In this document: positions 1 to 12,077 of the stretch, in pieces
Position numbering within the stretch: position 1 is the first letter of the stretch
Layout of the letters: every line of letters starts with the position of its first letter
Made by a program: the position numbers and the translations under genes
Assembly (NCBI GenBank): GCA_007258455.2
Contig: VDFB02114799.1
Span: forward strand, 1 to 64,000
DNA: 64,000 nt
Direction: 5' to 3'
DNA from: Sequoia sempervirens
Lineage: Eukaryota; Streptophyta; Pinopsida; Cupressales; Cupressaceae
Notes under the pieces: model-generated
The model's input: only the letters and a program-made list of their open reading frames with translations
Databases searched by the model: none
Told to the model about the DNA's origin: nothing

Positions 1-1310
1 GTCTTTGTGTTGATCTCAATATTAAGATGCATAGCTTGAAGAATATAACTAGTCTTAAGACACCACTTTATATTCCCTCATACATTTGATGGTCGAGGGA
101 CCACTTCATAGGAGTAAGGAAAGAGGTTAAACCATTTAAAATGCTTCATCATACCAGCTCACCAAGCCTTATAATTCCTTATGTTCAATTCAATTATAGA
201 TAGATTATTGGTGATAGTCATGATTAAATTCTCAATTTTAGCCACACAATAGACCAATCAAGAGACTCAATCCAACAAAAGCCAAATATTATTATGTAAT
301 GACTCAACCATGAGACCCATCAAGAGTATGATTTGACACTATATCTAGTGTGATTACAATGCCAAAATGAACCAAATATGGGAAAATACAATAATATCTT
401 ATAATGAGATCCTTAAATTGAAATTTACTATGTTCTAATATTATCTAGACTAGAAATAAAGCCTTCCCCAAAGAAAAAAACTTCTCTAGGTCTCAGTATG
501 TCCAAGCTATCAATTAAAATGCAAATATGCACAAATCTAAAAAAAGACATATGGGGTTGAATCTAGAAAAAGTGAATGAATATAATTGTAGATATCTTTG
601 ATATCTTTCCAACACTTTGAGAATCATGAAAATTGGATAAATGGGCAAAAATTTATGAGCTTAGAGGTCAAAAATACTTCAATCAATAGTAAAATTATCT
701 TGCAAATAAATCTAGAAAAATGGCTTGCATCACTACAAAGTGTTCAAAAAAAGCTTTCTAACTATATCTTTTTTGCAAAAATTTTAAACCTGGATCAAAA
801 GTTATGATTTTTTTTAAAGGGTCCAATTTGGCTTGCAAGCATGACCCTCCTAGAATTTTTTTGTCTTAGATTTATCTTGCACCAAAATGGGAAAATTTAT
901 ATAGAAAAAGGGGTTCTTATGGCCTTCTACACTCAATGACAAGGTTCATTTGGGTCGAAAGTGCTCCAATAAAATTTTATTTTCCATATTTGAGCTTCAA
1001 ACCCATATAGATCTAGCCTCACATGTCCAATTTGGACAAAAGATGCAAAATTAACTTTCTTAGACACTTTAAACTCAATGGTGAGCTTATATTTACACCA
1101 ACAAGCTCCGATATAAATCTATAATACAAAGCCACAAAGAGGAACCCCCCAAATTATAATATTTCTATCAAGTTTTTATGGTTCTTTGAGTCATCATATG
1201 ATGCAAGAGAAGAGCATACTAATTTTTTTAAGATCCACCAAGATTTGCAACATATTAAAATCTCCTACACAAATCACTCTCAAATTCAAGAAGTGGATTT
1301 GTAATTTGAA
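1..1310. other. unassigned AT-rich sequence
   Basis: I see no convincing coding region here. The open stretches are short and low in complexity. If the LTR/primer-site candidate just to the right is real, this would be the 5' internal region of a minus-strand Copia-like element, but I recognise no gag motif. Confidence 0.4.
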
Positions 1311-1690
1311 GTTTTAATACCATGTTAGAGTCATTCAAGGACTCAAGCTCCCAAGATCACCTACAAAACCAAAATATCCTTCCACAAAAGAGAAAAGCAA
1401 TAGCATAAATTTTCAATAATGGATGCAAAGTATATTAGATCAAATGTGATCAATGCATATTCAATATAATGTAATACTTGTAATACAATGTACCTATGGG
1501 AACTTTCTTACATAGGAAAGGTTGAGAGATAAAACTAACTAGGATGATGAAAAGTGTCTTAATTCTATGCCATGTGACAACCAGGTGATAAGATAAGACT
1601 TGAGATCACATGGAAATTAGATGCTTCTAGAAATATTCCTAACTCACTAAGTAAACTTAATATTTGAACATGTGTGAATAGGGCCTAACA
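1311..1690 (-). repeat. candidate Copia LTR with primer-binding site (minus strand)
   Basis: Read on the minus strand, 1311-1322 is TGGTATTAAAAC, close to the initiator-Met-tRNA primer site TGGTATCAGAGC common in plant Copia elements. It is directly preceded by a sequence ending CTCTAACA. A matching LTR start would be the minus-strand TGTTAGGCCC at 1690, giving a 368-bp LTR (1323-1690) with TGTTAG/CTAACA ends. I cannot see the partner LTR, which would lie left of the window, so this rests on terminal motifs only. Confidence 0.33.
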
Positions 1691-1934
1691 AGGATCTAGT
1701 TATATAATATGCCTTGTTCACACTACTAAGGGTAAACTAGGGAGGAAAAACCCTTATTCATACCAACAACAACACATTGCAAACACGTGGTGAATAACAA
1801 TGGATAAAAGATAGACAATTTTGACCGAGAGAGACCTACTTAAGAATTATTAGATTAGTTGTCAATGAGGGACCAAGTAGGTTCAAGACACACAAAAAGT
1901 GAAGAAACCCAAGCAATATTTTGCACTATAGAAT

Positions 1935-2910
1935 TGAGTCCCAATAAGCCTCACACCCGAATATCCCTAAATGTGAAATAGAAGGTTTATTATCTTTCCA
2001 TACTTCATAAGAATTTTATTTAGAAAATTTTGAAAAAGGAGATCTATTAGCCAAATAACAAGTAATATTTATAACCTCCACCCAACATCATCAATTTAGT
2101 TGTGTACCACTTAGTATACTTCTGACCCTTGCTAACAAAGTTTGAATTATTTTCTCTACCACCCTATTCTATTGACATGTGTACATGGTGTAGTATTCTA
2201 CCAAAATACCTAAATGCTTATATAACTCATCAAAATCCTTAGAATAATATTCACCCCCATTGTCAAATATCAATGCCCTTGTTTTATAATATATCTACTT
2301 TTAAACCAAGGTTTTAAATTACTTAACTTCATAAAAAATATAATTCATAAAATAAATCCAAGTGTATCTAGAGGCATCATTCATGAAAGTAATGTAAAAT
2401 AATAATATTTTTCCATGGAATTAACATCTAATAGATGAAACACATTTGAATGAATAATCTCTAACAATCTATTACTTGTGTGTAATTTCCTAATGGAAAA
2501 TATTCTTTGTTTAGTCTGTCAAACATACAATGTTCACTAAAATCAAAATGCTTATCAAAATAAGAAAAAATATCAACCAATTTTTTAATAAGTAGGGTCC
2601 TAAGCTCTTTTTCGCCAATTTGGTCTAATTGTTAGTGCCACAGCATACATGTACATTTTTAAACCAATTTCATTGGTAGAGTTACAAAAAGTAAAGGCAT
2701 TCAAGCTAAGAAAAGTCTGGAAATTGGATCCTCTAGCAACCATTGAATTCTATCTCACCAACTTGCAACCAAACTTATCAAACATCACATGCATCCCTCA
2801 ATCACTAAAAAAAATCACAAATAAAATTGTTAACAAGTGCAAGAATATGAAAATCATTGGTAAGGATTTTCACCCTCCCATCACTAAAACATAATTGAAC
2901 CCTTCTAAAG
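1935..2910 (-). pseudogene. Ty1/copia pol fragment (pre-integrase + integrase core)
   Basis: This is a decayed minus-strand remnant of a Copia polyprotein. At about 2645-2560 the frame reads LWHxRL-like, then GEKELRTLL and, further on, EHC, which is the GAG-pre-integrase zinc region. At about 2299-2137 it reads FDNGGEYYSKDFDELYKHLG and then VVE, the integrase-core block with the second catalytic Asp. At about 2020-1935 it reads YEVW...ISHLGIFGCEAY, the end of the core. The frame is interrupted by stops and frameshifts. No RT or RNase H is present, so it is a truncated, non-functional fragment. The domain assignment is firm; the element's boundaries are unknown. Confidence 0.8.
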
Positions 2911-4532
2911 CCAATAATCCAATACAATTTGGTGTTTCCCAAATAGAATTCTCAATTGCATGTATGGTAGTAAGGGAATGATTCCTTATGAGGATTAATA
3001 TGATACAAAAAACTTGCTTAAATCAACCACGATAAAAAAAAATACTTCTATTAGAAATAAACAAGGTTTCATAACCTTTATTAGAGGAGTTTTTCATGGA
3101 AGAGACACATGTATTCTTATTTTTGTACTCCTTCATATGCCTTGATTTATTTTTGGGAAATATGTGTTGTACACCTCACATAATAGAATAATAATTCTAA
3201 TAATATAAAAATAAATAATTTATTTGTGGTGCATCTTGGGGATGTGGACATCACAATGGGCTAGACATTCTCAAAGACACTTTATGTTGTATGATACATT
3301 TGGAATGTGGGTGTTACATTGAAAACATATTTAATTTTTGAAAAACTTAGTACCAAATATTAAAATTTAAGTCATGGTTTTGAGGCACATGGTTTATGTA
3401 ATGCCAATTAGTAATTTTGTGCATGCTTGTTTTTCTAAAAATAAGATGAGTAGTTATTAATTTTAGGTTGTTTAACCTTTGGCTTGTTAGATAAGGTTGG
3501 ATTGAGCATCTCTTGTTTGTTGCATACATGGAAGCATGGTTTGGGATGTGTCACTACATGGATCTCATTTTCTTTCTCATATGAAGAAGTGAAATTAGGG
3601 TGCTTGATGCTTCAAAAGCATTGGTTGAAGACTCAACAAGTGTATTGTAATGTTGTTCTTACGATGATGCATTTAGTGTGTGAGTACTTTTGGAGACTAT
3701 ATTTTTTCCTCAAGAGGGTATTCCTAGGGTATATTGGTGTTGTCCTATGTTTTTTTTTGCTATTTTGTGTTGTGGGTTCTATATGCATGTTTTGCATTTT
3801 TTCCCCTCATTACAGTTATGTGGAAATATATACTATTCTTGCAAATTTTCTTTGTTTTTTTGTATCATAGCATAGTTGTCATATTGTAAGCGGAAACATC
3901 TTCTTGGTTGTTAACCATTAGTTTGAGAAGAATACTATGCATAGTTTAATCCATGGCTTTGAAGAAAAAGACATTTTTAAGGTTGCATATGTGTTGTAGA
4001 TTTAGGGTATTATAGATTTGAATTTTTGAGTGGATTTGAAAAATGAGTTTTTATTTGGGCTCTTTAATTGTGAGGGTTTTAGGGGTGAAGTTTCCCAAAT
4101 AACCTCTTAGAAAAAAAATAGATCTCTCCATTGAGTTTGGAAGGCCCAAAAACTTATGGATCCATATGAGACAACATATTTTAGAGTTAGGATTATTTTG
4201 TCATATTTAGGGCCATGAAGGAATATTTTACTATGAATTCTATACAATCATACAAAATCCATACAATCTATACATAACTATAGGTAGCAAACATATAATA
4301 TCATCATAGTTTATGGAGTATTATTTTCCCTTATGTGAACACGACAAAGAATTATTGAATTGGGTCTTGTTAGAAATTTGATAGTGAATCATTTCATTGG
4401 TCTAATTCATAACTATTCCAATTTGGTTGAGGTATTGGGATTTGTCATATAATTTCAATAAAAAATTATTAGATGATATTAGGTGTCTTTAATTTTTGAG
4501 TAAATATAGTCTCTCTAGAATAAAATTGATAT
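2911..4532. other. unassigned sequence
   Basis: Nothing is recognised. A plus-strand open stretch at 3484-3870 encodes a Phe/Cys/Leu-rich, hydrophobic protein with no family features, and I consider it chance. Part of 4100-4532 may belong to the decayed gene whose RNase H piece starts just downstream, but the frames are too broken to show it. Confidence 0.4.
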
Positions 4533-4737
4533 CCTCCCCCAACTAGCTTCTTAAAATTATACTTTTAAATAGTTGTGAGGAGAATCTAGGAGTAATAGGA
4601 GGTATCCTTGTGATTAGGGAATCCATCAAAAATATGTTCTAGAGAAGTTCACATTTTTCAGTATTCATACTAATAATGAAGTGGAATGGGAAGTTTTGAT
4701 TTCAAGATGAGGGGTACTAGTCTCATTAAAATAATCT
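4533..4737 (+). pseudogene. RNase H-like (RVT_3 type) fragment, 5' half
   Basis: With frameshifts, the plus strand reads PPTSFLKL, then NLGVIGGILVIRE, then HTNNEVEWEVLI. This follows the usual plant RNase H-like (RVT_3) pattern: a lead-in K-L-x-F-D-G, a GGxxR strand, and a TNNxAEW helix carrying the catalytic Glu. Such domains occur at the C-terminus of plant LINE ORF2 and in host RNase H-like proteins. The reading stops at the insertion point of the Copia element and resumes at 22091. I infer an old LINE tail; a host gene fragment is possible. Confidence 0.68.
4733..4737. repeat. left target-site duplication (AATCT) of the outer Copia element
   Basis: AATCT directly precedes the TGTTGGC LTR start and is repeated exactly at 22091-22095, right after the LTR end CCAACA. 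This fixes both ends of the 17.4-kb nested unit. Confidence 0.9.
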
Positions 4738-5796
4738 TGTTGGCATATGGATTCTAGTGTTGTCATTGATGGCAACTAAAGTCATTGATTTGGTTTGCAC
4801 TGTAGTATCTGACTATATCGAAAGATAGGATGAAGAACAGGGTATCCAGCTAAAGATTAAATCTGTTAAGTAGTTTGCATCACCATCTTATTAGTTTTGG
4901 TTGTGGAACTGAAGGAAGGTCGTTGGGTATCTAAAATATGTTATTCTCAAGTTTTGTGCTGACACATCAAGTTGTGTACGAGTTAAGAGATCTAGTTCAA
5001 TTTTTTGTTCATCAGTATATGAAGGCCAACTAAGTGAATATTGGGTGTTGCAGATGTTTAAGGTGGAAATAATTAAAGTATTCTTGTGTTGGAAAAAAAA
5101 TTTTGGGTCCTAATTATGCTATGGTCAACCTTGATGGATGTACATTAAATATTGTTCATAATATAAGCCGACAGTTGGAAGATATTTTCTATTTTATTGA
5201 AGCCGACATATAGCAACTAAATTCTTGGTAGCAAATATATATGTGAGATTGGTTAATTCATTTTGGTATGTATGTGTAAGAGTTTGATATGTATTGATGT
5301 ATGTGTGAATATTAGGAGAGTAGTTAAGCAATTATTATTTGTGCAGAAGAGGATTTTGTGAAGTGAACTAAGGCAAAATAGAGCGAAGTGCAGAATCGGA
5401 CTGTAGGTCTAGAATTTGATATATGAGCCTAACCAGAACTGTAATTAGGCATTTGTAGATGCTATCTTCTCAATTCAACCCTTTGTTGTATTCCAAATCT
5501 TTTGTAAGGCAGTGAGCCTTCCTAATTTTGAGCAGTGAGCAATGCAAGTGCATTCTCTTTTGTTAAACACTTATATTTTGAGTACTCAAAATTGTGGATT
5601 GACCTCCACTTTGGTTTTTACCTTAATCGGGTTTCCACGTAAAAATACTTGTGTTATGGTGTTGTGGCTTGTTGTTTTATGTTCATGCATCTTTCATTTG
5701 ATTGAATGCTTTAAGTTACTAAAGAGAATAGATTAATAAAGTTAAAATTGCACAACACTGATTCACCCCCCATCTCAATGTTGCTTGAGTCCAACA
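4738..5796 (+). repeat. 5' LTR of the outer Copia element
   Basis: A 1059-bp LTR running from TGTTGGCATATGG to GAGTCCAACA. Its partner is 9551-10226 joined to 21685-22090. Comparing the first 300 bp by eye, I see roughly 30 differences, so this is an old insertion. The LTR contains the promoter and polyadenylation functions of such elements; I cannot place them securely. Confidence 0.92.
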
Positions 5797-5798
5797 AT

Positions 5799-5810
5799 TG
5801 GTATTAGAGC
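5799..5810 (+). other. primer-binding site (initiator Met tRNA type)
   Basis: TGGTATTAGAGC lies two bases after the LTR end. It differs at one position from the consensus TGGTATCAGAGC complementary to the 3' end of plant initiator Met tRNA. Confidence 0.85.
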
Positions 5811-5859
5811 TAAGTTCCTCAGAAGAAGTTTGGAAGCTTGAGGTGGATCTTGGAATGTA

Positions 5860-6900
5860 ATGGACTCTGGTAGTCTTCAACAACATCTTTTGGTGGCACT
5901 TGATGATCTTGATCAGTCTAAAGCAAAAGTTTGGGAATTGAGAGCAAATTTTAAGGATGCAGAGAAATTCATTCAGAAGTTGAAGGATTAGATTATTAAG
6001 TCTAGGGAAAAGAGAAAGGATCTTTGTGATCAGATTAAGTAGAAAGAAAGAAAAAGCATGGATGATATTCACCTGAATTAGAACTTGAAGGAGATAACTG
6101 AAGAATGTGAAAAGCTTGCACTAAAGAAAATGCTATCTTAAAACATGAGATGGAATCTTTGGCAATAAAAATGACTAAGGAGATTGAAGAAAGAAAGAAT
6201 AATGGAGAAAATCTTGCCCAATCCCTAAAATAGAGATCTAATGAATGTAGCAAAATTAATGGAGAATTCATTCAGCTAGAAATGGAATTGCAACAATCTA
6301 GAAGCAATGAAGAACTTAAAAAATAGATTATTATTCTTAGAGATGAACTTACCACTACAAATGAATACAAGGAGAAATTCAAGATTAGCTCTATGAAACT
6401 TGATGAGCTAACTTAAGGACAGAAGAGTGCAAATGATAAGCGAGGTCTTGGTTATGAGAAAGGAGAAAGTTCTGGATCTGGACAAAAGAATTTTAAGCTA
6501 GGACATCTAATGAACAAAGCAAAAAGGCTTCCAATAAGACAACCTAATGCTCAAAAGTTTAATGGATATTGTTTTGCTTGCAAAAAATTTGGTCATATGG
6601 CTGCTCAATGTAGAAGTAAAATGAAATCTAGTGAATCATCATTTCCGGTTAGTGTTTTAATTGTAATAAGTTTGGTCACAAGTCAATTGAATGTAGAAAT
6701 GTGTCAAACAACTCTGTTAATAGGAGTGTTAGATGTTATACCTGTGGAAGATTCGAGCATATTGCTAATCAATGTAGATCTAGAAGAAATCAATGGAGTA
6801 ACTTGTTTGAACAAGGAAATATTGTATGTTTCAATTGCAACAAATATGGTCACATTGCAAGATTTTGTAGAAACTAGATTATGGATAGAAGAGGTCTAGT
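5860..6900 (+). pseudogene. Copia gag: coiled coil plus four CCHC zinc knuckles
   Basis: The start is ATG at 5860 (MDSGSLQQHL). The N-terminal two thirds are Lys/Glu/Leu-rich with heptad-like spacing, consistent with a coiled coil. Then come four C-x2-C-x4-H-x4-C knuckles: 6570-6611, 6653-6694, 6734-6775 and 6827-6868. The first is in a different frame from the other three, so a frameshift lies between 6612 and 6652. The third knuckle has Glu for the usual Gly before His. Many in-frame TAG codons fall where Gln would fit. Gag packages the element RNA, and the knuckles bind it. Four knuckles is more than the one or two usual in Copia gag. Not functional as it stands. Confidence 0.82.
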
Positions 6901-7389
6901 ACACAAAGATATAAATGTGTAGACAGATGGTAAAGGAAAAGTATATGTGGATGAAATTAGAGATCAGATGAAGAAGAAATGGGTGAAGAAGAATTCCTCT
7001 GATGAACTAGCATGAAAACCTACTTCTGGTAATTCCTCTGGGAATTAGTTTTAGGCCTTTGGCCTAGGGGGAGTTGTCAAGAAAATATTTCAAACCCCCT
7101 ACCAGTAATTAACACCGGGATGTGGATGAGTGTAGTAATTGCATTAATGATTTACAGATGTTTTTGGAATAATTGGAAAGGGTGTTGTACAAAGTTGAAG
7201 ATCTGCGGAAGAGTTATCCCTGACAATTTGAGAAAGCAGGGTATCTGAATGTGTTAGGGAAAAAGCATTTATTACAATAAAAGTTAGGTGTGCAAGTTTT
7301 TAAAAGGAAGTTGAAACCCTCATTTTCCACTTTGTCGAAGAAAAGAAGAAAGAGAGCGCTCTGCACCAGAATTTTGAAAGCAAGAATTC
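6901..7389 (+). other. gag tail and spacer with a purine tract
   Basis: Lys/Glu-rich reading continues with stops to about 7010. At 7061-7073 there is GGCCTAGGGGGAG, a polypurine-tract-like box resembling the true tract at 9536-9550. The rest, up to the second ORF, has a leader-like character with several stops and no recognised domain. Confidence 0.5.
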
Positions 7390-9330
7390 AACGACAAAAC
7401 TCTTTAATCCATCGGGCATTTCAATTGTATTGAGAAATTTGGTGTGTGGTTGAATAATTTATTTGGTATTTCTAAGTCAAGTGTACAGAAAGGTAAAATG
7501 GAACAATTCAAAGGAATGGTAAAACCAAATGAATACAACAATGAAAAGATAGAGCCGAAAGAAACTTGTTGAATGATGAATTGAAATGGTTGGAAGAATC
7601 GAAACAAAAAAGCTTAGATATCTGGAGTGAATTTTCTTATTTCGGAAGCACAAAAATCATTGAGTTTGTTCTTAACCGATTGAATGATGAAAATTTGTCT
7701 CTGGATAAATCCTATCACATCTTGAAAGAAGTAATTGCAGCGGTAACTAGGTTATGCAAAGTTGGGGAGGTGTCGAGGAAGAAGTCAATTCAGAATAAAG
7801 AATTCAAAACCCTAACTAGAGTAACTAGAGATCAAAGGGAACTGATAATATCTACAATCAAAGATCCAATGACAAGGTACATTGCACATGGAATATCTTA
7901 CAAAATATTTTTTAGAAACAGAGAAGGTGCTACTTTAGTAGGTGCAGTCTACATATCACACAAAATGATAATGGAAGATCAAGATTTTGATCTTTGCCGA
8001 CTATTGAAAGATCAATTGATGGAGAATGTACTATTGACGAAGGGAACATGTTACCCTTTTACGTTCGATACCTTGGTTACATGCCTTGTAATGTATTTTT
8101 TGAATTGCTTACCCCTGAATGGCAATGTAATGTGGGAAGAGAGTGAACCGGTCTGCAAGAAGATATACATATACTCTAAAAATTTAGCAAACTATGATAA
8201 AGTATATGAAAGTTTCTTTAAGGATTTGTTGAAGAAGTTTGAATCAACTAGTGTTTCAATTCTGGTAAGAGAACTTGAAGTTGGTTCATCCTTCGGTGAA
8301 ATGGAGAGAAAGAAGAGAAGAGCAAAATAAACTAATATCAGTACTCCACCAACATGTAAAACTTTAAAATTTGAAGGGAAAGGAAAATAACAAGTGGTTG
8401 TGGACATACCAAATAAGGAATCTGACAAGGAAACTGAAGAAATCCTTGGAAAAGAATTGGAAATAGATGAATCAGAACAAGGAAAGGAAATGACAAAAGG
8501 AAGTGAAGGAGAAGGTGATCTAACCAAGGAAGAGTTATTGCAACTTATCCATGAGGAAGATGGAATGTAGAAAATTGTGAACATGTGGTATGTCAAACCT
8601 TCATATGAGTAGGACATGATCTTGAGTGTTCTAAGTACTCATTTTGTGCACAACCATATCATACTAGAGAGTTTGCAGAATAAGTTTCCTAAAGAGATGA
8701 TTAAATGTATCAAGGAAATCATGAACTCTGAGTCTCAGAATAAGGAAGAAGAAGTGATTCTACATTTGAAGCAATATAGATTGTCACTTACCAAGCTGAA
8801 AAAACACATGAATGAACTAAGGCAATGTGTAAGCTCAAAAAACAACATTTTTAACTATTGTCTTCGATGGCCCCATGCAATCAACAAGTACAAGGAAACA
8901 TTGGAACAAATTGAATCTGAGTTGAACAATATTGGTCAAAACTTTAATATGTCTTAGGATCAAGATGGTGTGATCAGGAAAAGGATTCAGGAATTGCAAA
9001 AAAAGCATACAAATGTTTAGAATACCAGGAACAAAATTGTGGACACTTTTTGGAAAGTGAAGGACATAACAAAATGCAGGCGGGAACAATTGATTGAAAT
9101 AATGAAGGGAGAAGTATTGGAAGATGCCTTCACTGTTCCAAAATCCCTCATCAAGATTATAAACTAGACATCTGAAAAAAAATAGCATGATTATAATCAC
9201 CAGGATTGCAATGGAACCATGGAAGAAATTCCTTCCGAAGATGAAGGAAAATCACAAATTAATCTTCAATTAGCAAGTGCAATTCTTCAAGTTTTTGAAT
9301 CAAAATTTGCACAAGTTTTTGGTTATATCT
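7390..9330 (+). pseudogene. second ORF of the outer Copia element, unknown family, in place of pol
   Basis: One broken reading runs from about 7390, with a better start at ATG 7498, through the longest clean stretch 7566-8330 (254 codons) and then 8616-8957, down to about 9330. The codon at 7566 is TTG, so the true start lies upstream across a frameshift. The first half has an ordered, conserved look (for example DPMTRYIAHG, FRNREGATLVG, GTCYPFTF). The middle is Glu/Lys-rich. The C-terminal third is helical with likely coiled coil (INKYKETLEQIESELNNIG). There is no RT, integrase or protease motif. By position it could be an env-like or accessory ORF as in Sireviruses, or an extended second gag-like gene. 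I do not recognise it and assign no function. Confidence 0.6.
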
Positions 9331-9336
9331 TCATAA

Positions 9337-9550
9337 GGAGAGATTGTTGGCATAAGGTGAAAATATTTTATTACCTTTGTCATTGATGTCAAAGGAGGAA
9401 AGAGTGCAGTGAAAAATTCCTTATCAACCTTAGGGGGAGTTTTGTTGAGTTTTTGTTGAGTATTGTCAACTTTGGCATTTTGTAGTTTTGAAGGCTCTGA
9501 CACTTAGTCATTTTTCACTAAGTGTTTCCATCAATGAGAAAGGGGGAGAT
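9337..9550 (+). promoter_or_regulatory. polypurine-tract cluster before the 3' LTR
   Basis: Three purine boxes lie here: AAGGAGAGATTGTTGGCATA at about 9335, TTAGGGGGAGTTTTG at about 9430, and GAGAAAGGGGGAGAT at 9536-9550. The last abuts the LTR start and is the functional plus-strand primer. The first is followed by a copy of the LTR start (TTGTTGGCATA), so the primer/LTR junction is partly duplicated about 210 bp upstream. Repeated purine tracts at this place are known in Sirevirus-type Copia elements. Confidence 0.7.
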
Positions 9551-10226
9551 TGTTGGCATATGGCTTCTAGTGTTGTCATTGATGGCAACTAAAGTCATTG
9601 ATCTGGTTCGCACTGTAGTATCTAACTATACCAGAAGATAGGATGAAAAATAGGGTATATGGCTGAAGATTAAATCTTTTAAGTAGTTTGCATCACCAGC
9701 TTATCAGTTTTGATTGTGGATCTTAGGGAAGGTCGTTGGGTATCTGAAATATGTTATTCTCAAGTTTTGTGTTGACGCATCAAGTTCTGTATGAGTTAGG
9801 AGATCTGGTTGTTCAATTTTCTGTTCATTAGTATATGAAGGCCGACTAAGTGAATATTGAGTGTTGCAAATGTTTAACAAAGAAATGATTAAAGTATTCT
9901 TATGTTGGAAATTTTGTTTTGGGTCCTAATTATGCTATGACCAACCTTGATGGATGCACATTAAATATTGTTCATAATTTAAGCCAATAGTTGGAAGATA
10001 TTTTCTGTTTTATTGAAGCCAACATATAGCGACTGAATTCTTGGTAGTAGATATATATGTGAGATCAATTAATAAATTTTGGTATGTATGTGTAAGAGTT
10101 TGATATGTATTGATGTATGTTCGAATATCAGGAAAACAGTTGAGTGATTATTATTTATGCAAAAGAGGATGTTGTGAAGCAAACTAAGGCATAATAGAGT
10201 GAAGTGCAAAATTAGACTATAGGTCC
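9551..10226 (+). repeat. 3' LTR of the outer Copia element, left part
   Basis: Starts TGTTGGCATATGG and follows the 5' LTR to the equivalent of about position 5412, where the Tekay element interrupts it. The remainder resumes at 21685. Confidence 0.9.
10222..10226. repeat. left target-site duplication (GGTCC) of the Tekay element
   Basis: GGTCC before the LTR start pairs with GGTTC at 21685-21689, one transition apart. The uninterrupted 5' Copia LTR has GGTCT at the same place. Confidence 0.75.
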
Positions 10227-11957
10227 TGTAGTGTCCCTCATGATACTGTTCTCTTTTGATACTATGTGGATACTGTTTATGTTCAATGCATTCTTGATAT
10301 TACATTGGTGATTGTTTTTCCTATTTGGCTTATGTGTTTTGCTTGGATACACATGATAGTGTTTTGTGATGTTGATAATATAATGATGCATGGTACCGTC
10401 TTTCTTGATTATGCTATATTGTGTGACTATGTAAATTTTTTAATACTCAATTCATGCTATGTATGATGTTGTGCTGATGTTTGAGGTTTGGGTGAGGGGG
10501 ATGGTGTTGCATCACTCATACATGAGCGCCCTACCACACCGCAATTCTCTCTCACGATGTGTTTGACATTAGATATATATATGTTGTTCCAACACTTGTT
10601 TTATGCAGGACTGCACGTACTGAGCATCGAATCCACCCGCATCGTCGGGTCTGAGCGTGCCAAACATACCCAATGGTTATGACGTGGTTTAAGGATTTGA
10701 CAAGGAATGGTCCCCATTTGTGTCTATCGTTTGTCAGTATTCCGTTCTATTCTGGTACTGTTAGGGAGGGTGGCTCTTCATGGGAGCCGACAGACAAAGG
10801 GGTTGTTAGGATAACCCATGGAAGAGTTTCCTAAACAAGTGATAATATAATTAATAAAATAGTGGGTTTGGGTAGCTAAACATTAAACAAGATTAATGAT
10901 GTGCCTCACCCATACCGTTAGTGCTTTCACAGACTAAGGATGGGATGAGAATACTTGGTTGGTAAGATCACTGCCTTGTCCTCACGAAAGGTAAGTGGTC
11001 CCACATGAGTCACCCTATGGAGCGGTGCCTTGAGATAGGCTGCCTGAATAACCATAGATGGAGGCAGTACCTTGTGATAGGTTGCCTGGGTAATCCATGT
11101 AAGGCCATGCGATGACACTCTCTCGCAGTATCCATATACCCTTGTTTGCTTGATAGCCTCTGGAAGTGTTGATGTAAGTATTGATGTACATGTTGTTGTA
11201 CTTGTTGATATATTTGTTGATGTACTTGTTGATATACTTGTTGATCTACTTATTGATGTACTTGTTGATGTACTTTGTGATGTTCTATGTCAGTGTTGAT
11301 GTATTGGTTGATGTACTTTGTGATATTGTTCTATGTCTGTGTTGATGTTAGTCTTTTTTTACTTGATCTTGTTGGATGTGGATCCTTTCTTGTCATTTCC
11401 TAGCACGGGGGGTGGACCTTGGGGACCAAGTGGTCGGGTGGAACGTGCTATGTACCCATTGGGTTCCCAGGGTGTGTTCCCGATATAGATGCAGATGGAG
11501 AGTTCCAGAGCTTCACTTGGATGAAGAATTTCCTTAATTTTGTACCATAAACCTCTTTTATGTACTCAATGTATTCTTCCCGATGATATAAGGGAAGCTC
11601 TATTTAATGTACCATTGTATCTATGATGTGTTGTAACTATGGAAATATGCTCCACAATTGTAAAATGAAACTATGAATTGATTCACAACAAATTATTGTA
11701 TCTCTCTTATAATTATGGATGAATGTATGTTATCCTTATGTTTATCTCTCGCTTTCATTTGGATAAAAGTTTAGTGTTTGAAATGACCGTTCCATGTACC
11801 CCAAGGGACATAGATAAATTTGCAAGTGCATAATTGCTTTTCATGTTAAGATTGTACATTTCCATCTTATACAATGTTTCAATTTCAAATAGAAAAAATT
11901 AATAAAAAAATTGCGGTGTTTTGTTGTCCTTTGGGGTTCATACGGTGGGGCGTTACA
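10227..11957 (+). repeat. 5' LTR of the Tekay element (1731 bp)
   Basis: Runs from TGTAGTGTCC to GGCGTTACA. It matches the 3' LTR except that it lacks the 3.1-kb segment present there at 17300-20443; the junction here is at about 10759-10764 (GGTACTGTTAGG). Confidence 0.93.
11160..11345 (+). repeat. 12-bp minisatellite GTTGATGTACTT inside the 5' LTR
   Basis: Degenerate tandem copies of GTTGATGTACTT, with variants GTTGATATACTT and GTTGATCTACTT. The same array stands in the 3' LTR at 20850-21047, so it is part of the ancestral LTR. Confidence 0.85.
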
Positions 11958-11961
11958 ATAT

Positions 11962-11974
11962 TGGTATCAAAGCC
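11962..11974 (+). other. primer-binding site of the Tekay element
   Basis: TGGTATCAAAGCC, four bases after the LTR end. It is one change from the initiator-Met consensus TGGTATCAGAGC over the first twelve positions. Confidence 0.85.
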
Positions 11975-12077
11975 AAGGTTTACAACTCTGGGTACTCTAG
12001 GTTAATTGTGCCCATTAAGTTAACCTTTGTGCTTAACTCTTGATTTGACATGTTCCTCTCTAATGTCACACAGGAGC

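Noticed and set aside
3484..3870. 128-codon plus-strand open frame, hydrophobic and Cys/Phe-rich
   Set aside because: Composition follows a T-rich stretch. No motif or signal-peptide logic and no similarity to neighbours. An overlapping frame of the same length class exists.
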